Positions 1 through 9,828 of a stretch of DNA of 64,000 nucleotides are shown piece by piece (within the stretch, counting starts at the first letter, position 1; each line of letters begins with the position of its first letter). The DNA is from Gardnerella vaginalis 1500E (lineage in GTDB: Bacteria; Actinomycetota; Actinomycetes; Actinomycetales; Bifidobacteriaceae), in NCBI RefSeq assembly GCF_000263595.1, contig NZ_ADES01000011.1, positions 83,684 to 147,683 of the forward strand, written 5' to 3'. Below the pieces are notes generated by a model, which ran no database searches, was not told the DNA's origin, and saw only the letters and a list, made by a program, of their open reading frames with translations. Made by a program: the position numbers and the translations under genes.

Positions 1-671
1 TGACTCAGCAGTCTCACGATCGTCTTGCAACTATTGCTCAGCACACGGCTTTAGGTTCTGGATTTGACGTTGCTATGAAAGATTTGGAACTTCGAGGAAC
101 TGGAAATCTTCTTGGTGATGAACAAAGTGGACACATTGAGGGAGTCGGTTTTGATCTCTACGTTCGCATGGTTTCAGAAGCTGTTGAGCAGTATAAGGAG
201 CCAGAGCACGTTCAGCCGGTCTTGGTAACTATTGATTTACCTATTGAAGCTTCGATTCCGGTTGATTATATTGCTTCCGACAAGCTTCGTTTGGAGGTGT
301 ACCGTAAGCTTGCTTGCGCAAGTAATGATGACGATTTGAAGGATCTTTACGACGAGTTGTTGGATCGTTTTGGTGAGCCGCCGGAAGCGTTTGGCGCGCT
401 GTGTGATGTTGCTCGCTTGCGCTTTAAGGCTCGAGAGCTTGGTATTACGCAAATTAGTTCTCAAGGAAAAACGGTTAGGGTAGTTGGTGTTGATCCAAAA
501 GATTCTGTGCTAATGCGAATGCAGAGGATTTATCGCTCAATGCAATACCGTCCTGTTACTCATATGCTTATTATTCCAGCGCCTTTTGAATCTTCGCTTG
601 GAACTAGCGCAATGAGCGAGCATGAAATACTTTCATGGGTGCGTCAACTTCTTGAAGATTTAGCTTGGTAA
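1..671 (+). CDS. mfd: Transcription-repair coupling factor Mfd, C-terminal part (partial)
   Basis: The reading frame is open from the window edge (first full codon at base 3), so only the last ~220 residues are present. Mfd is an ATP-driven translocase that removes stalled RNA polymerase from damaged DNA and recruits UvrAB. The visible start (RLATIAQHTALGSGFDVAMKD, then LELRGTGNLLG) matches the end of the RecG-like translocase core with its relay-helix region, and the rest is the C-terminal TRCF domain that masks the UvrA-binding surface. The stop is followed after 21 bases by a hairpin shared with the convergent ABC-transporter operon. Family assignment is firm. Confidence 0.95.
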   Translation, partial: TQQSHDRLATIAQHTALGSGFDVAMKDLELRGTGNLLGDEQSGHIEGVGFDLYVRMVSEAVEQYKEPEHVQPVLVTIDLPIEASIPVDYIASDKLRLEVYRKLACASNDDDLKDLYDELLDRFGEPPEAFGALCDVARLRFKARELGITQISSQGKTVRVVGVDPKDSVLMRMQRIYRSMQYRPVTHMLIIPAPFESSLGTSAMSEHEILSWVRQLLEDLAW

Positions 672-692
672 ATTTGCTTGTGTTTATTTTAT

Positions 693-731
693 AAATAAAG
701 GCGGCCGCTTATTTTGCAGTCGCCTTTATTT
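693..731. terminator. Bidirectional terminator between mfd and the ABC operon
   Basis: An 11-bp perfect stem (AAATAAAGGCG, 693-703, with CGCCTTTATTT, 721-731) has a 17-base loop and A/T-rich flanks on both sides. It lies between two convergent genes and would serve either strand. Confidence 0.8.
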
Positions 732-748
732 ATTACTTTTTTGCGTTC

Positions 749-1603
749 TTACTGTAACGCTTCTCTAAGCTCATCTTCTATTTCACTATGATTTACAGGA
801 CGATTTTGAGCATCAAGATTCTCGCGATTAATATGCCATTGCTTATAAATCTCACCATTTTTAATCATAAGAATTCGGTCAGAAAGTCTCACAGCTTCCG
901 CAATATCGTGCGTAACCATAAGCGTGCTCCAGCCGTATTCAGCTTGAAGCTTATTAAGCAAATCTTGCATATCGAATCTAGTAAGAGCATCCAAAGCGCC
1001 AAAAGGCTCGTCAAGCAACAATAATTCAGGATTTCTAACTAAAGCTCTTGCTAAAGATACGCGCTGCTGCTGGCCGCCAGAAAGCTGAGACGGCCACTTG
1101 TTATCGTAGTCTTCAAGCTGCATTTGGCAAAGCGCTAAATGCGCAATATCCTCAAGCTCTTGCTTACTTGCTTCCATGCCAAAAATAACATTTTTGCTCA
1201 CAGAAAGCCAAGGTATTAATCTCGCATCTTGGAAACCAATAGCCTGACGACTTGTGGCGTAAATGCTACCTTCAGTAGGAGTAAGAAGTCCTGAAATTAT
1301 TTTCAAAAGCGTCGTTTTTCCGCAGCCAGATCTTCCTACAAGAGAAACAAACTCACCTTGCTTGATGCTCATCGTAACGTTTTTTAACACGAAAGTAGAG
1401 TTATCTGCAGAATTATTTTCAGCATTTTTAATTGTGTTGCTACTTTCGGCGTTATTAAAAGAGATTCCAAGATTCTCCATAGTAACGCAGTATGTGTTAT
1501 TTTTTTCGTTAGATGCAAGAGTTTGTGTGGAAGATTCTTTAGAAACTTCCACAGAATCGTTTTTTGCAGTGCGCTTTTGAAACATGTTCTTGAAACTAGT
1601 CAT
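749..1603 (-). CDS. ABC importer ATP-binding subunit, probably thiamine-precursor uptake (ThiZ-like)
   Basis: A 284-residue ATPase that would energise the importer encoded with it. Visible motifs are Walker A (GRSGCGKTT), a Q-loop (GFQDARLIPWLSV) of the SsuB/TauB/ThiZ type, the signature LSGGQQQRVSLARAL, Walker B LLLLDEPFGALDALTR and the switch His in MVTHDIAEAV. The first ~60 residues are Ser/Asn-rich with no recognised domain. It is the last gene of a three-gene minus-strand operon (permease, binding protein, ATPase), 21 bases after the binding-protein gene. By protein family alone it would be called a sulfonate/nitrate/taurine ATPase. The TPP riboswitch at the head of the operon argues for a thiamine precursor instead. 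Confidence 0.88.
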   Translation of the reverse strand: MTSFKNMFQKRTAKNDSVEVSKESSTQTLASNEKNNTYCVTMENLGISFNNAESSNTIKNAENNSADNSTFVLKNVTMSIKQGEFVSLVGRSGCGKTTLLKIISGLLTPTEGSIYATSRQAIGFQDARLIPWLSVSKNVIFGMEASKQELEDIAHLALCQMQLEDYDNKWPSQLSGGQQQRVSLARALVRNPELLLLDEPFGALDALTRFDMQDLLNKLQAEYGWSTLMVTHDIAEAVRLSDRILMIKNGEIYKQWHINRENLDAQNRPVNHSEIEDELREALQ

Positions 1604-1624
1604 TGTTTATGAGTTAGTAGATGC

Positions 1625-2629
1625 TTATTTGCTGCAGTCCATTACAGAATCATCCAAATTCTTTGGAGTCTGCTTAATCAAACCGTACTTAACGTATTCT
1701 TTAGCCTGAACTTTCATCATTTCCAAGCCTTTAGCGTCGATTGGTCTAATTGTTGGATTATCAAACTTTTCAATCTGCTTAATAATCGTGTCAGATGCTC
1801 CAAGCTGCTTATAAGCGTTGCCAATAACATTCTTTTCTTTGTGAGACTTCTTTGCTTCGCGCACAAGAGCCTTATACATTTTCTTCACAAGCTCAGGATG
1901 CTTCTTAGCGAAGCTCTTGGAAACAATATGAATAGTAACGTTCATATTGCCATACTTCTTAGCGTTTACAAGCAACTTAGAACCAGGAGTAGTCATAGCT
2001 GCTGCAAGATTCTGGTCGAAGGAAGAAATTGCGTCAATCTGTCCAGAAGAGAAAGCAGCCTGGAAGTTTTTAGGGCTCATTTCAACTTTTTTAACTTTAG
2101 AAACGTCTAAACCGCTTTTATCGAAAGCGCGATGAAGCATGTAGTCGCCAGTGTCACCATTGTGAATAATAGCAACTTTCTTTCCATACAAGTCTTTTAA
2201 GCTTTTTACGCCGCTTTTTGCAGATGCTACAATTCCCTGAGAATCACCATTGTAGTATTCGAGTGCAAAAGCAACCCAAGGCTGACCTTCGGCAATAAGA
2301 TCAATAAAACGGCCAGTTCCTGTAGTTGTTGCGTCTGCGCTACCGCTCATTACTGCAGTAAGTCCATCAACTGGAGTGTAAGGACCAGTGTAAGTGACTT
2401 TAGACTTTCCAAACTCTTCCTGCAAGAACTTTTCGTTCTTCAATGTAGTTAAATAGTTTGCTGTAGAAAGATAAGCAACACGCATAGTGCCAGTATCTTC
2501 TTTTGTAGAAGACGCGTTGCTTGAAGATTTCTGAGCGCTTCCGCATGAAGCTAGTGCAACTGCTGTGCAAAGAGCACACAATGCGCAAATAGCACGCTTG
2601 CTTGCGCTTTTTAATTTGAAATTAACCAT
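1625..2629 (-). CDS. ABC importer substrate-binding lipoprotein, SsuA/NMT1 family (ThiY-like)
   Basis: A 334-residue secreted binding protein. The start is the ATG at 2629 because AGGAGCC lies just upstream and the product then begins with a lipoprotein signal: basic N-terminus, hydrophobic core and lipobox ALASCGS. The frame stays open further upstream (to 2779), but that extension has no signal-like character and overlaps the permease gene. The mature part has the SsuA/NMT1 pattern (MRVAYLSTANYL; GSADATTTGTGRF). It would be anchored outside the membrane and deliver ligand to the permease. Given the riboswitch, the ligand is probably the HMP pyrimidine of thiamine or a relative; the sequence alone cannot decide. 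Confidence 0.88.
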   Translation of the reverse strand: MVNFKLKSASKRAICALCALCTAVALASCGSAQKSSSNASSTKEDTGTMRVAYLSTANYLTTLKNEKFLQEEFGKSKVTYTGPYTPVDGLTAVMSGSADATTTGTGRFIDLIAEGQPWVAFALEYYNGDSQGIVASAKSGVKSLKDLYGKKVAIIHNGDTGDYMLHRAFDKSGLDVSKVKKVEMSPKNFQAAFSSGQIDAISSFDQNLAAAMTTPGSKLLVNAKKYGNMNVTIHIVSKSFAKKHPELVKKMYKALVREAKKSHKEKNVIGNAYKQLGASDTIIKQIEKFDNPTIRPIDAKGLEMMKVQAKEYVKYGLIKQTPKNLDDSVMDCSK

Positions 2630-2685
2630 AGTTGGCTCCTTTTTTGTGTTTATTATCTTGTGTTTCTTGTTTATTGTGTTTATTT

Positions 2686-3507
2686 TTAGGAAATTCTTCG
2701 TTCTGGCATGAATAAGTATTCGAAAATATTTGCCGTAATTTCGGATCCAAGACCTGCAATTGCGTACATAATTATGCAAGCCATCATCTGATCCGGCCTA
2801 AAGAATTGTTGCGCTCTCGAAAGAATATAGCCGATTCCAATAGAAGAATTAACTGTTTCGCAAGTAACTAAAGCAACCCATGCGACGGAAATAGAAAAAC
2901 GCAATCCAGTCATAAAATTAGCAAGAGTTCCGCGCATAAAAATAGTGGTGAAAATAGTAGATTTTTTAATATGATAAGCCTTAGCTAGTTCAATAAGGCG
3001 AGGATCAATATTACGAACACCATCGCGAATATTTACATACATAGGGCCAAAAACGCCCACTGCAATAAGCATAATCTTCATAAGCTCATCAACGCCAAGA
3101 AAAATAATAAGAAGAGGAGCTAGAGCAGGGAACGGTATTGAACGTATCATGTGGCTAGGCTTGTTTATTATTGTTTCGCCTATTGCGCTTCCTCCAGAAA
3201 GAATTCCGGCAGGAAGTGCAAACGCAATACCCAAAAGAAGACCTGCAACAACCCTAAAAACGCTTATTGCAAGAGACGGCCACAGTATTCCCTCATTGTG
3301 TAAATCTACGAAAGCTTTAATAACTTCGAAAGGTGAAGGCAAAGCGCGGTTTTCAACAGGACCGAGTGTAATAATAAACCAGCAAAAAACTATAACTATT
3401 GTAGAAATCCAAGCGATAAAAGATTTTAATGGCTTATTTGCTTTTTTATTCGCTTGCTTCCTGTTTGCAATACACTCAGTTTTTCGCTCGCGAAAGTGGA
3501 TATTCAT
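2686..3507 (-). CDS. ABC importer permease, SsuC/ThiX-like
   Basis: A 273-residue integral membrane protein with about six hydrophobic segments and a BPD_transp_1 EAA loop (ELAKAYHIKKSTIFTTIFMR). It forms the channel for the ATPase and lipoprotein downstream. The first gene of the operon. The ATG at 3507 directly follows the 3' strand of the TPP-riboswitch P1 helix, with GAAGGG seven bases upstream acting both as riboswitch core and as ribosome-binding site. The lysine-rich N-terminal 25 residues are cytoplasmic. The 56-base gap to the binding-protein gene has no hairpin that I can see. Confidence 0.9.
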   Translation of the reverse strand: MNIHFRERKTECIANRKQANKKANKPLKSFIAWISTIVIVFCWFIITLGPVENRALPSPFEVIKAFVDLHNEGILWPSLAISVFRVVAGLLLGIAFALPAGILSGGSAIGETIINKPSHMIRSIPFPALAPLLIIFLGVDELMKIMLIAVGVFGPMYVNIRDGVRNIDPRLIELAKAYHIKKSTIFTTIFMRGTLANFMTGLRFSISVAWVALVTCETVNSSIGIGYILSRAQQFFRPDQMMACIIMYAIAGLGSEITANIFEYLFMPERRIS

Positions 3508-5056
<1,549 letters not shown>

Positions 5057-5101
5057 CTTTCTACTTTTAAGTAACTTAAATCTTCTTAAGTCTTTAAGTT
5101 T

Positions 5102-5136
5102 AAACGGTCAGTCGTGTTTTCGGCTGGCCGTTTTTT
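5102..5136 (+). terminator. Rho-independent terminator of eno
   Basis: A 10-bp stem (AAACGGTCAG, 5102-5111, with CTGGCCGTTT, 5124-5133, one G-U pair) is followed by a T run. Confidence 0.85.
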
Positions 5137-5177
5137 GTAAATATTTTTGAAAAAATCAAGACACGCAAAAAATTTTT

Positions 5178-5205
5178 TTGAATTTACTTTCATTCTCAGC
5201 ATAAT
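5178..5205 (+). promoter_or_regulatory. Candidate promoter of the hydroxyacid/lactate dehydrogenase gene
   Basis: TTGAAT (5178-5183), a 16-base spacer and CATAAT (5200-5205) lie about 45 bases before the start codon, after the eno terminator. Match by eye only. Confidence 0.5.
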
Positions 5206-5251
5206 GGTGATATTTTTGTGAGAAACTCGAAACAGAAGGAGATGTTTCATT

Positions 5252-6166
5252 ATGCGAAAAGTAGCAGTTATCGGTATGGGAAATGTTGGTGCAGCTGTTG
5301 CTCACCAGCTTGTTGTTGGTGGTTACGCCGACGAGTTATACCTGTATGACAAGAATGAAGCTAAGGTTAAGGCTGATGCATTGGATTTTGAGGATTCAAT
5401 GGATAATTTGCCTTTTAATGTAAACATTACTGTCAATGATTACGATGCTTTGAAAGATGTTGAAGTTATCGTAAGTGCTATGGGTAATATTAGACTTTTA
5501 GACGTTCCAAATCCTGATCGTTTCGCAGAACTTAAACATAATCGTGTTCAAGTTGAAGAAGTTGGCGCAAAGATTAAAGCTTCTGGCTTCCATGGTGTTT
5601 TAGTTGATATTACGAATCCTTGCGACGCTATTTGCCAGCTTTATAAAGAAACAACTGGTCTTCCTTATGAAAAAGTTATTGGCACTGGAACTTTGCTTGA
5701 TTCTGCAAGACTTCATCGTGCTGTTGGTAAATTCTTCGGAGTGCATCCAAAAGCAGTGAAGGGCTATAGCTTGGGTGAGCATGGCGATTCGCAGTTTGTT
5801 GCATGGTCAACAGTTAAGGTTCTTGAACAGCCAATTGCTGAGCTCGCAAAAGAAAAGAATATTGATTTGAACGCTGTTGATGAGGAAACTCGCCAAGGCG
5901 GCTTTACGGTGTTCTATGGCAAGAAGTACACGAATTACGGTATTGCTGCTGCTGCAGTTCGTCTAGTTCATGCTGTTCTTTCGGATTCTAAAGAGCAGAT
6001 GCCTGTTTCGAACTATCGCGAGGAATACCATTCTTATCTTTCTTACCCAGCAATCGTGGGTCGCGAAGGTATTGTAAAGCAGTGCAAGCTTGATCTAACT
6101 GAAGAAGAATTGCAAAAGTTGCAGCATTCTGCAGATACGATCTTAAGTAAAGCTCAAGCAAAATAA
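5252..6166 (+). CDS. L-2-hydroxyacid dehydrogenase of the lactate/L-HicDH family
   Basis: A 304-residue NAD-dependent dehydrogenase of the LDH/MDH superfamily that reduces a 2-oxoacid, in all likelihood pyruvate, to the L-hydroxyacid and regenerates NAD+. It has the Rossmann start MRKVAVIGMGNVGAAVAHQL and the catalytic His in GYSLGEHGDSQ. The substrate loop reads SAMGNIRLLDVPNPDRFAELKH, as in Lactobacillus L-2-hydroxyisocaproate dehydrogenase, not the GARQKPGETR-type loop of standard LDHs. GFHGVLV, VIGTGTLLDSAR and SQFVAWSTVKV also resemble L-HicDH (from memory). Start ATG with GAAGGAGA upstream. Monocistronic, with promoter and terminator. Other databases may call it ldh. Confidence 0.85.
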   Translation: MRKVAVIGMGNVGAAVAHQLVVGGYADELYLYDKNEAKVKADALDFEDSMDNLPFNVNITVNDYDALKDVEVIVSAMGNIRLLDVPNPDRFAELKHNRVQVEEVGAKIKASGFHGVLVDITNPCDAICQLYKETTGLPYEKVIGTGTLLDSARLHRAVGKFFGVHPKAVKGYSLGEHGDSQFVAWSTVKVLEQPIAELAKEKNIDLNAVDEETRQGGFTVFYGKKYTNYGIAAAAVRLVHAVLSDSKEQMPVSNYREEYHSYLSYPAIVGREGIVKQCKLDLTEEELQKLQHSADTILSKAQAK

Positions 6167-6190
6167 TCTAAAATAATCTAAAATAATCTA
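6161..6190 (+). repeat. Triplicated 10-bp direct repeat at the end of the dehydrogenase gene
   Basis: AAATAATCTA occurs three times head to tail and includes the TAA stop of the upstream gene. Copy-number change would not alter the protein. No function is apparent. Confidence 0.8.
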
Positions 6191-6255
6191 AAAGTAATAT
6201 AGCGATGTAATATATCGAAATATTATAAAAGTAATCTAACGAAATAATTAGGTAG

Positions 6256-6292
6256 TAATGGTCAGTTGCTGTTTAGTAACTGACCATTATTA
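6256..6292 (+). terminator. Terminator after the dehydrogenase gene
   Basis: A perfect 12-bp stem (TAATGGTCAGTT, 6256-6267, with AACTGACCATTA, 6278-6289) with a 10-base loop and a T-rich tail. Confidence 0.85.
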
Positions 6293-6333
6293 TTGTGTTT
6301 TTCACGTCGAATACATCAAGTAATTTAGAATGT

Positions 6334-6810
6334 ATGGTTATGAGGAAGCGCCGTACGAAAGCAGCAGGTGAAGAAACACAGTCACCGATGCAGCAGCGTC
6401 GACTATTTTCAGGACCGCTTGTTTTTCTACTCATGGTTTTTATAGTTACAGTTGGTTCAATTGAGTGCATTTCTACAGTTAGAAATTATGCTCTAAGTTT
6501 GGCTGAACTTCACGCATTGCAGCGCGAAGAAAGTACGTTAAAAGAGCAAAAACGTACACTCGACAATAATATTGAACGCTGGAAAGATAAAGCGTATATT
6601 GCAGCTCAGGCTCGAGATCGTCTTGGTTTTGTTTTTCCAGGGGAACAGGCAGTTAGAGTGGAGCATCCTGAAGCTGTAACAGGCACATTGCCTAATGCGT
6701 TTGCGCAGGAGAATAGCGAAACTAAGAATCGTACTGTTCTACCTTGGTATAGTGATTTGATGTATGCAATACACAAAGCAGACAAGCCAGATAATTTGCC
6801 ATTGCAATAA
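6334..6810 (+). CDS. FtsB/DivIC-like septum formation initiator protein
   Basis: A bitopic division protein of about 158 residues. A basic cytoplasmic N-terminus (RKRRTKAAG) precedes one membrane segment (GPLVFLLMVFIVTVGSIECI) and a short coiled coil (LAELHALQREESTLKEQKRTLDNNIERW). The motif YIAAQARDRLGFVFPGEQAVRV is typical of FtsB/DivIC, which joins FtsQ and FtsL at the septum. The frame opens at 6295, but that ATG directly follows a terminator, so I prefer 6334 or 6340; no strong ribosome-binding site decides. In actinobacteria this gene follows eno and precedes DUF501 and ppx, as it does here, apart from the inserted dehydrogenase gene. Confidence 0.85.
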   Translation: MVMRKRRTKAAGEETQSPMQQRRLFSGPLVFLLMVFIVTVGSIECISTVRNYALSLAELHALQREESTLKEQKRTLDNNIERWKDKAYIAAQARDRLGFVFPGEQAVRVEHPEAVTGTLPNAFAQENSETKNRTVLPWYSDLMYAIHKADKPDNLPLQ

Positions 6811-6843
6811 AATTACAGTAAAGCTGTGCTGGGAAAAATAAAT

Positions 6844-8517
6844 ATGCCAGAAAGTTCAAATATTATGCAAAAAAATGACAATAATCATTACTCTCCAGAA
6901 GATGCTGTAAAGCGTTTACTTAAAACGCCAGCAAGCGATGCTGAACGTGCGATTGTTCAGAAGCAGCTTGGAAGGTTTCCGAGGGGAATGGTTGCTATTG
7001 GTGCGCGCTGCGTTTGTGGCCGGCCTCTTGCGGTTATAACAAGGCCGTGTTTGCAAGATGGCACACCATTTCCAACTACTTGCTATTTAACCAGTCCCGA
7101 AGCTGTAAAAGCAGTGTCTCATGTAGAAGCAAACGGTCTTATGCGAGAATTTAACGAATTGTTGCAGACGGACGAAGTTGTTAAGAAGCAGTATGAGCAG
7201 GCACATAAGTATTATTTGGCATTCCGTCATGCATTGGCTGTTTCGTTGGGAGATAGTGAAGAGCATATTAGTGATATGAGTGCAGGTGGTATGCCTGTGC
7301 GCGTGAAATGCTTGCATGCTTTGCTTGCGCAAACCTTGGTAATGGGCAAGGGTGTGAATCCTATTGGTGACATGGTGTTGGAGAGAATTAAGGATGAGTT
7401 TGATCCAAACGTGTGCCGTTGCACAACTCCATGGAGCGATGATTCTGATGCTGAAGAAACGGAAGTTGTTTCGGATGAAAAAAATAATAGAAAAAATGTT
7501 GGTAGTAATAGTGAAGAAAAATCTGTGACTGTTGCTGCAATTGATTGTGGTACTAATTCTATTCGTCTTAAAATTGCGCAAGTTTCCGAGCATGGAATGA
7601 AAGATATTGTTCCTAGAATGCTTCGTGTTGTTAGACTTGGGCAGGGAATTGATGAAACGCACCGCTTTGCGGACGATGCTTTAGCGCGAGTTCGGGATGC
7701 TGCGCACGAATTTGCGCGAGTTTTGAAAGAGCATCCGGTTGATGCGATTCGCTTCGTAGCAACTTCTGCAACGCGTGATGCTGAAAATCGTGAAATTTTT
7801 GAGCAGATGATGGTTGACGAGCTAGGTGTTCGACCGGAAGTTATTAGTGGTACAGAAGAGGCGGCGCTTAGTTTTCTTGGAGCTACAAGCGTTGTTTCGC
7901 GCGATGATTTGCAGCCACCGTATCTTGTAGTTGACCTAGGTGGGGGTTCTACTGAGCTCGTGCTTGGAGGGGATGGAGATAGTTTGCCTGTTCACAAGGT
8001 TGCTGCTGCATATTCGATGAATGTTGGTTCTGTGCGAATGACTGAGCGTCATTTGCATACTGATCCGCCTACTGAAGACGAAATCCAAGCTGCAATTGAT
8101 GATGTTGACAAGCATATTGACGAAGCTTTCAAAGTTGTGCCTGCTGGTCGCGTGCGCACTATTATTGGCGTTTCTGGAACTGTTACTACAATGGCTGCAT
8201 TGACAATGGGCTTGAAGCATTATGATCATTCAGCTGTTGACGGAGTTAAAATTGGGCTTGATCAGGCGTACGCGGTTAATAACCGATTTTTGCGCATGAC
8301 TCGTGAGCGTAGGCGTTCGTATGCGACGATTCACCCTGGGCGTGTTGATGTTGTTGGCGGCGGAGCAGTGGTGTGGAGCCGAGTGCTTGAACGTTTGGCA
8401 AAAGCTGCGTATGAGGATCATGGTGGTGTTTTGGATACTTTTGTGGCAAGTGAACATGGTTTGCTTGATGGTATTACGCTTGATTTGGGGCGCAGACTGC
8501 TTGGCTTAGAACGCTGA
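6844..8517 (+). CDS. DUF501 - Ppx/GppA phosphatase fusion protein
   Basis: About 557 residues. Residues ~20-185 are a DUF501 domain (FPRGMVAIGARCVCGRPLAVITRP; PTTCYLTSPEAVKAVSHVEA) with clustered Cys and His. After a Ser/Asn/Glu-rich linker comes a full Ppx/GppA domain: AIDCGTNSIRL (phosphate loop 1), the Glu-containing SGTEEAALSFLGA, VVDLGGGSTELVLG and GVSGTVTTMAAL. Ppx/GppA enzymes cleave polyphosphate or pppGpp; a bifunctional rel lies in the same window. In most actinobacteria DUF501 and Ppx are adjacent separate genes. The start is ATG 6844, though GTG 6826 is also possible; neither has a strong ribosome-binding site. Only 33 bases separate it from the FtsB-like gene, suggesting co-transcription. 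Confidence 0.9.
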   Translation: MPESSNIMQKNDNNHYSPEDAVKRLLKTPASDAERAIVQKQLGRFPRGMVAIGARCVCGRPLAVITRPCLQDGTPFPTTCYLTSPEAVKAVSHVEANGLMREFNELLQTDEVVKKQYEQAHKYYLAFRHALAVSLGDSEEHISDMSAGGMPVRVKCLHALLAQTLVMGKGVNPIGDMVLERIKDEFDPNVCRCTTPWSDDSDAEETEVVSDEKNNRKNVGSNSEEKSVTVAAIDCGTNSIRLKIAQVSEHGMKDIVPRMLRVVRLGQGIDETHRFADDALARVRDAAHEFARVLKEHPVDAIRFVATSATRDAENREIFEQMMVDELGVRPEVISGTEEAALSFLGATSVVSRDDLQPPYLVVDLGGGSTELVLGGDGDSLPVHKVAAAYSMNVGSVRMTERHLHTDPPTEDEIQAAIDDVDKHIDEAFKVVPAGRVRTIIGVSGTVTTMAALTMGLKHYDHSAVDGVKIGLDQAYAVNNRFLRMTRERRRSYATIHPGRVDVVGGGAVVWSRVLERLAKAAYEDHGGVLDTFVASEHGLLDGITLDLGRRLLGLER

Positions 8518-8603
8518 GTTGTGTTTTTGACAAGTGTTTGGTGGAGTTGCATGTTTGAAGAGCGTTTAGTAAGTGCGTGTTTGTGTTTTCGCCACGCGCT
8601 GGC

Positions 8604-8632
8604 TTGTTCTTTGCAGTGATGTATGGCATAAT
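8604..8632 (+). promoter_or_regulatory. Candidate promoter of tRNA-Leu
   Basis: TTGTTC (8604-8609), a 17-base spacer and CATAAT (8627-8632) end 11 bases before the tRNA. Confidence 0.5.
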
Positions 8633-8643
8633 AATTGATTGCT

Positions 8644-8727
8644 GCCTCTGTGGCGGAATTGGCATACGCATCAGACTTAAAATCTGACGCCCTTACGGGC
8701 TTGTGGGTCCGAGTCCCACCGGAGGCA
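8644..8727 (+). tRNA. tRNA-Leu (anticodon UAA)
   Basis: The acceptor stem GCCTCTG pairs with CGGAGGC. The anticodon stem TCAGA/TCTGA encloses CTTAAAA, giving anticodon TAA. A variable arm (CGCCCTTACGGGCTTG) of the long class II type fits leucine. The T-arm is GTGGG-TCCGAGT-CCCAC. The 84-base gene ends at the discriminator A with no encoded CCA. Confidence 0.97.
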
Positions 8728-8733
8728 CGAACG

Positions 8734-8770
8734 AAGCGCTGAACAGTTTTTAGCTGTGCAGCGCTTTTTT
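8734..8770 (+). terminator. Terminator of tRNA-Leu
   Basis: AAGCGCTG (8734-8741) pairs with CAGCGCTT (8759-8766), followed by a T run. Confidence 0.85.
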
Positions 8771-8922
8771 ATTAACGTTGAGAAATAATGGGTTATTTCG
8801 GGTTATTTCCCAAAATGTGGCGTTATAGGCCAAAAGTGCTTAAAGCTAATCTGATGAATATTATGCGGCATAGTCACAATCCAAACGCTGTTGTCAAACG
8901 ATTTACAGTGATGTGCTGAGCG

Positions 8923-9828
8923 TTATCGTCTGCGCCAGCGAGTGCGTCCTTCGCCATTGTCGCTGCAAACCATAGGCACACCTTTTGTTGATACAGCTTC
9001 TACTTCTGGTCCTGAGTTGCAGAAAGAACCTGGATGAACAACTATTGCGCCTGAATTTTGTGCCGTCTGTTGCTGAGGTGTTGGTGATGGAGTAGGAGCT
9101 GGTGCTGGAGCAGGGGCTGGAGCAGGAGTCTGAACATGTTGCTGTGGTTCGTTCTGTGGTGCTGGTGGTGTTGGTGTTGGAGCAGGGGTTTGATTTTGTT
9201 TAGAATCATTGCCTGTGGTTTTATTTTTATCGCCATTATTTCCATTATTGGTGGTATTGCGATTAGTATTAGAACGCACTACTTTCTTTACTTTATTTTT
9301 TCTTTTACGATTAACGCGTTTGCGCTTACGCGTTGTAGTTTTCTTTTTGCGTTTTATACCATTTTTGGTGTTTTTGCGTTTCCGATTTTTCCGATTTTTC
9401 TTCTTTTTGCGAGTCTGATTTTTCTTAGACTTTTTGTTATCAGATTTTTCTTTATTTCGTTCTTCTGCCGTTAATCCGTCTTCGTCTACTACTTCGATGT
9501 GTTTCTTTGAATTTTTGTCCTTCTTATTTTCCTTTTTGTCACTTTTTTCATCCTTTTTTCCGTCTTTATTTTTACCTTTAAAAATCGATTTCCAAAAATT
9601 TTTAACTCCGTCAAACCAGGAACCTGAGGCAATCGTTTTGGTACTATTGTCAGATTTTTGAGTTGCTGCAATGTAAGAGTTTGCTTTATTTTCGCTAGCA
9701 TACGCAGTCTCGGGAGCAGCAAATAGTGATGCTGACATTGTGAGAGTAATAAGTATGCCCAAAATAGTATTTACAATAGAGCGAGTTGTAGTTTTATGCT
9801 TCGTAACGCGCGTAATCTTCTTGCTCAT
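8923..9828 (-). CDS. Secreted Lys/Arg-rich, Pro-rich protein of unknown function
   Basis: 301 residues. A Sec signal peptide (basic start, hydrophobic LGILITLTMSASLFAAP, cleavage near AYA-SEN) precedes a short segment GSWFDGVKNFWKSIFKG. Then come ~110 residues that are mostly Lys, Arg, Asn and Asp, a Pro/Ala/Gln-rich tract (~220-255), and a compact tail from residue 260 with two Cys (HPGSFCNSGP...GVPMVCS) ending GRTRWRRR. I recall similar tails ending secreted actinobacterial proteins, but I cannot name the family. There is no LPXTG motif, so it is released or held by charge. AGGAAAC precedes the ATG. A nucleic-acid- or cell-wall-binding role is possible but not shown. Monocistronic. Confidence 0.75.
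   Translation of the reverse strand: MSKKITRVTKHKTTTRSIVNTILGILITLTMSASLFAAPETAYASENKANSYIAATQKSDNSTKTIASGSWFDGVKNFWKSIFKGKNKDGKKDEKSDKKENKKDKNSKKHIEVVDEDGLTAEERNKEKSDNKKSKKNQTRKKKKNRKNRKRKNTKNGIKRKKKTTTRKRKRVNRKRKNKVKKVVRSNTNRNTTNNGNNGDKNKTTGNDSKQNQTPAPTPTPPAPQNEPQQHVQTPAPAPAPAPAPTPSPTPQQQTAQNSGAIVVHPGSFCNSGPEVEAVSTKGVPMVCSDNGEGRTRWRRR

Noticed and set aside
749..3507. Sulfonate, nitrate or taurine importer
   Set aside because: Protein families allow it, but the TPP riboswitch directly before the first gene points to thiamine-precursor uptake.
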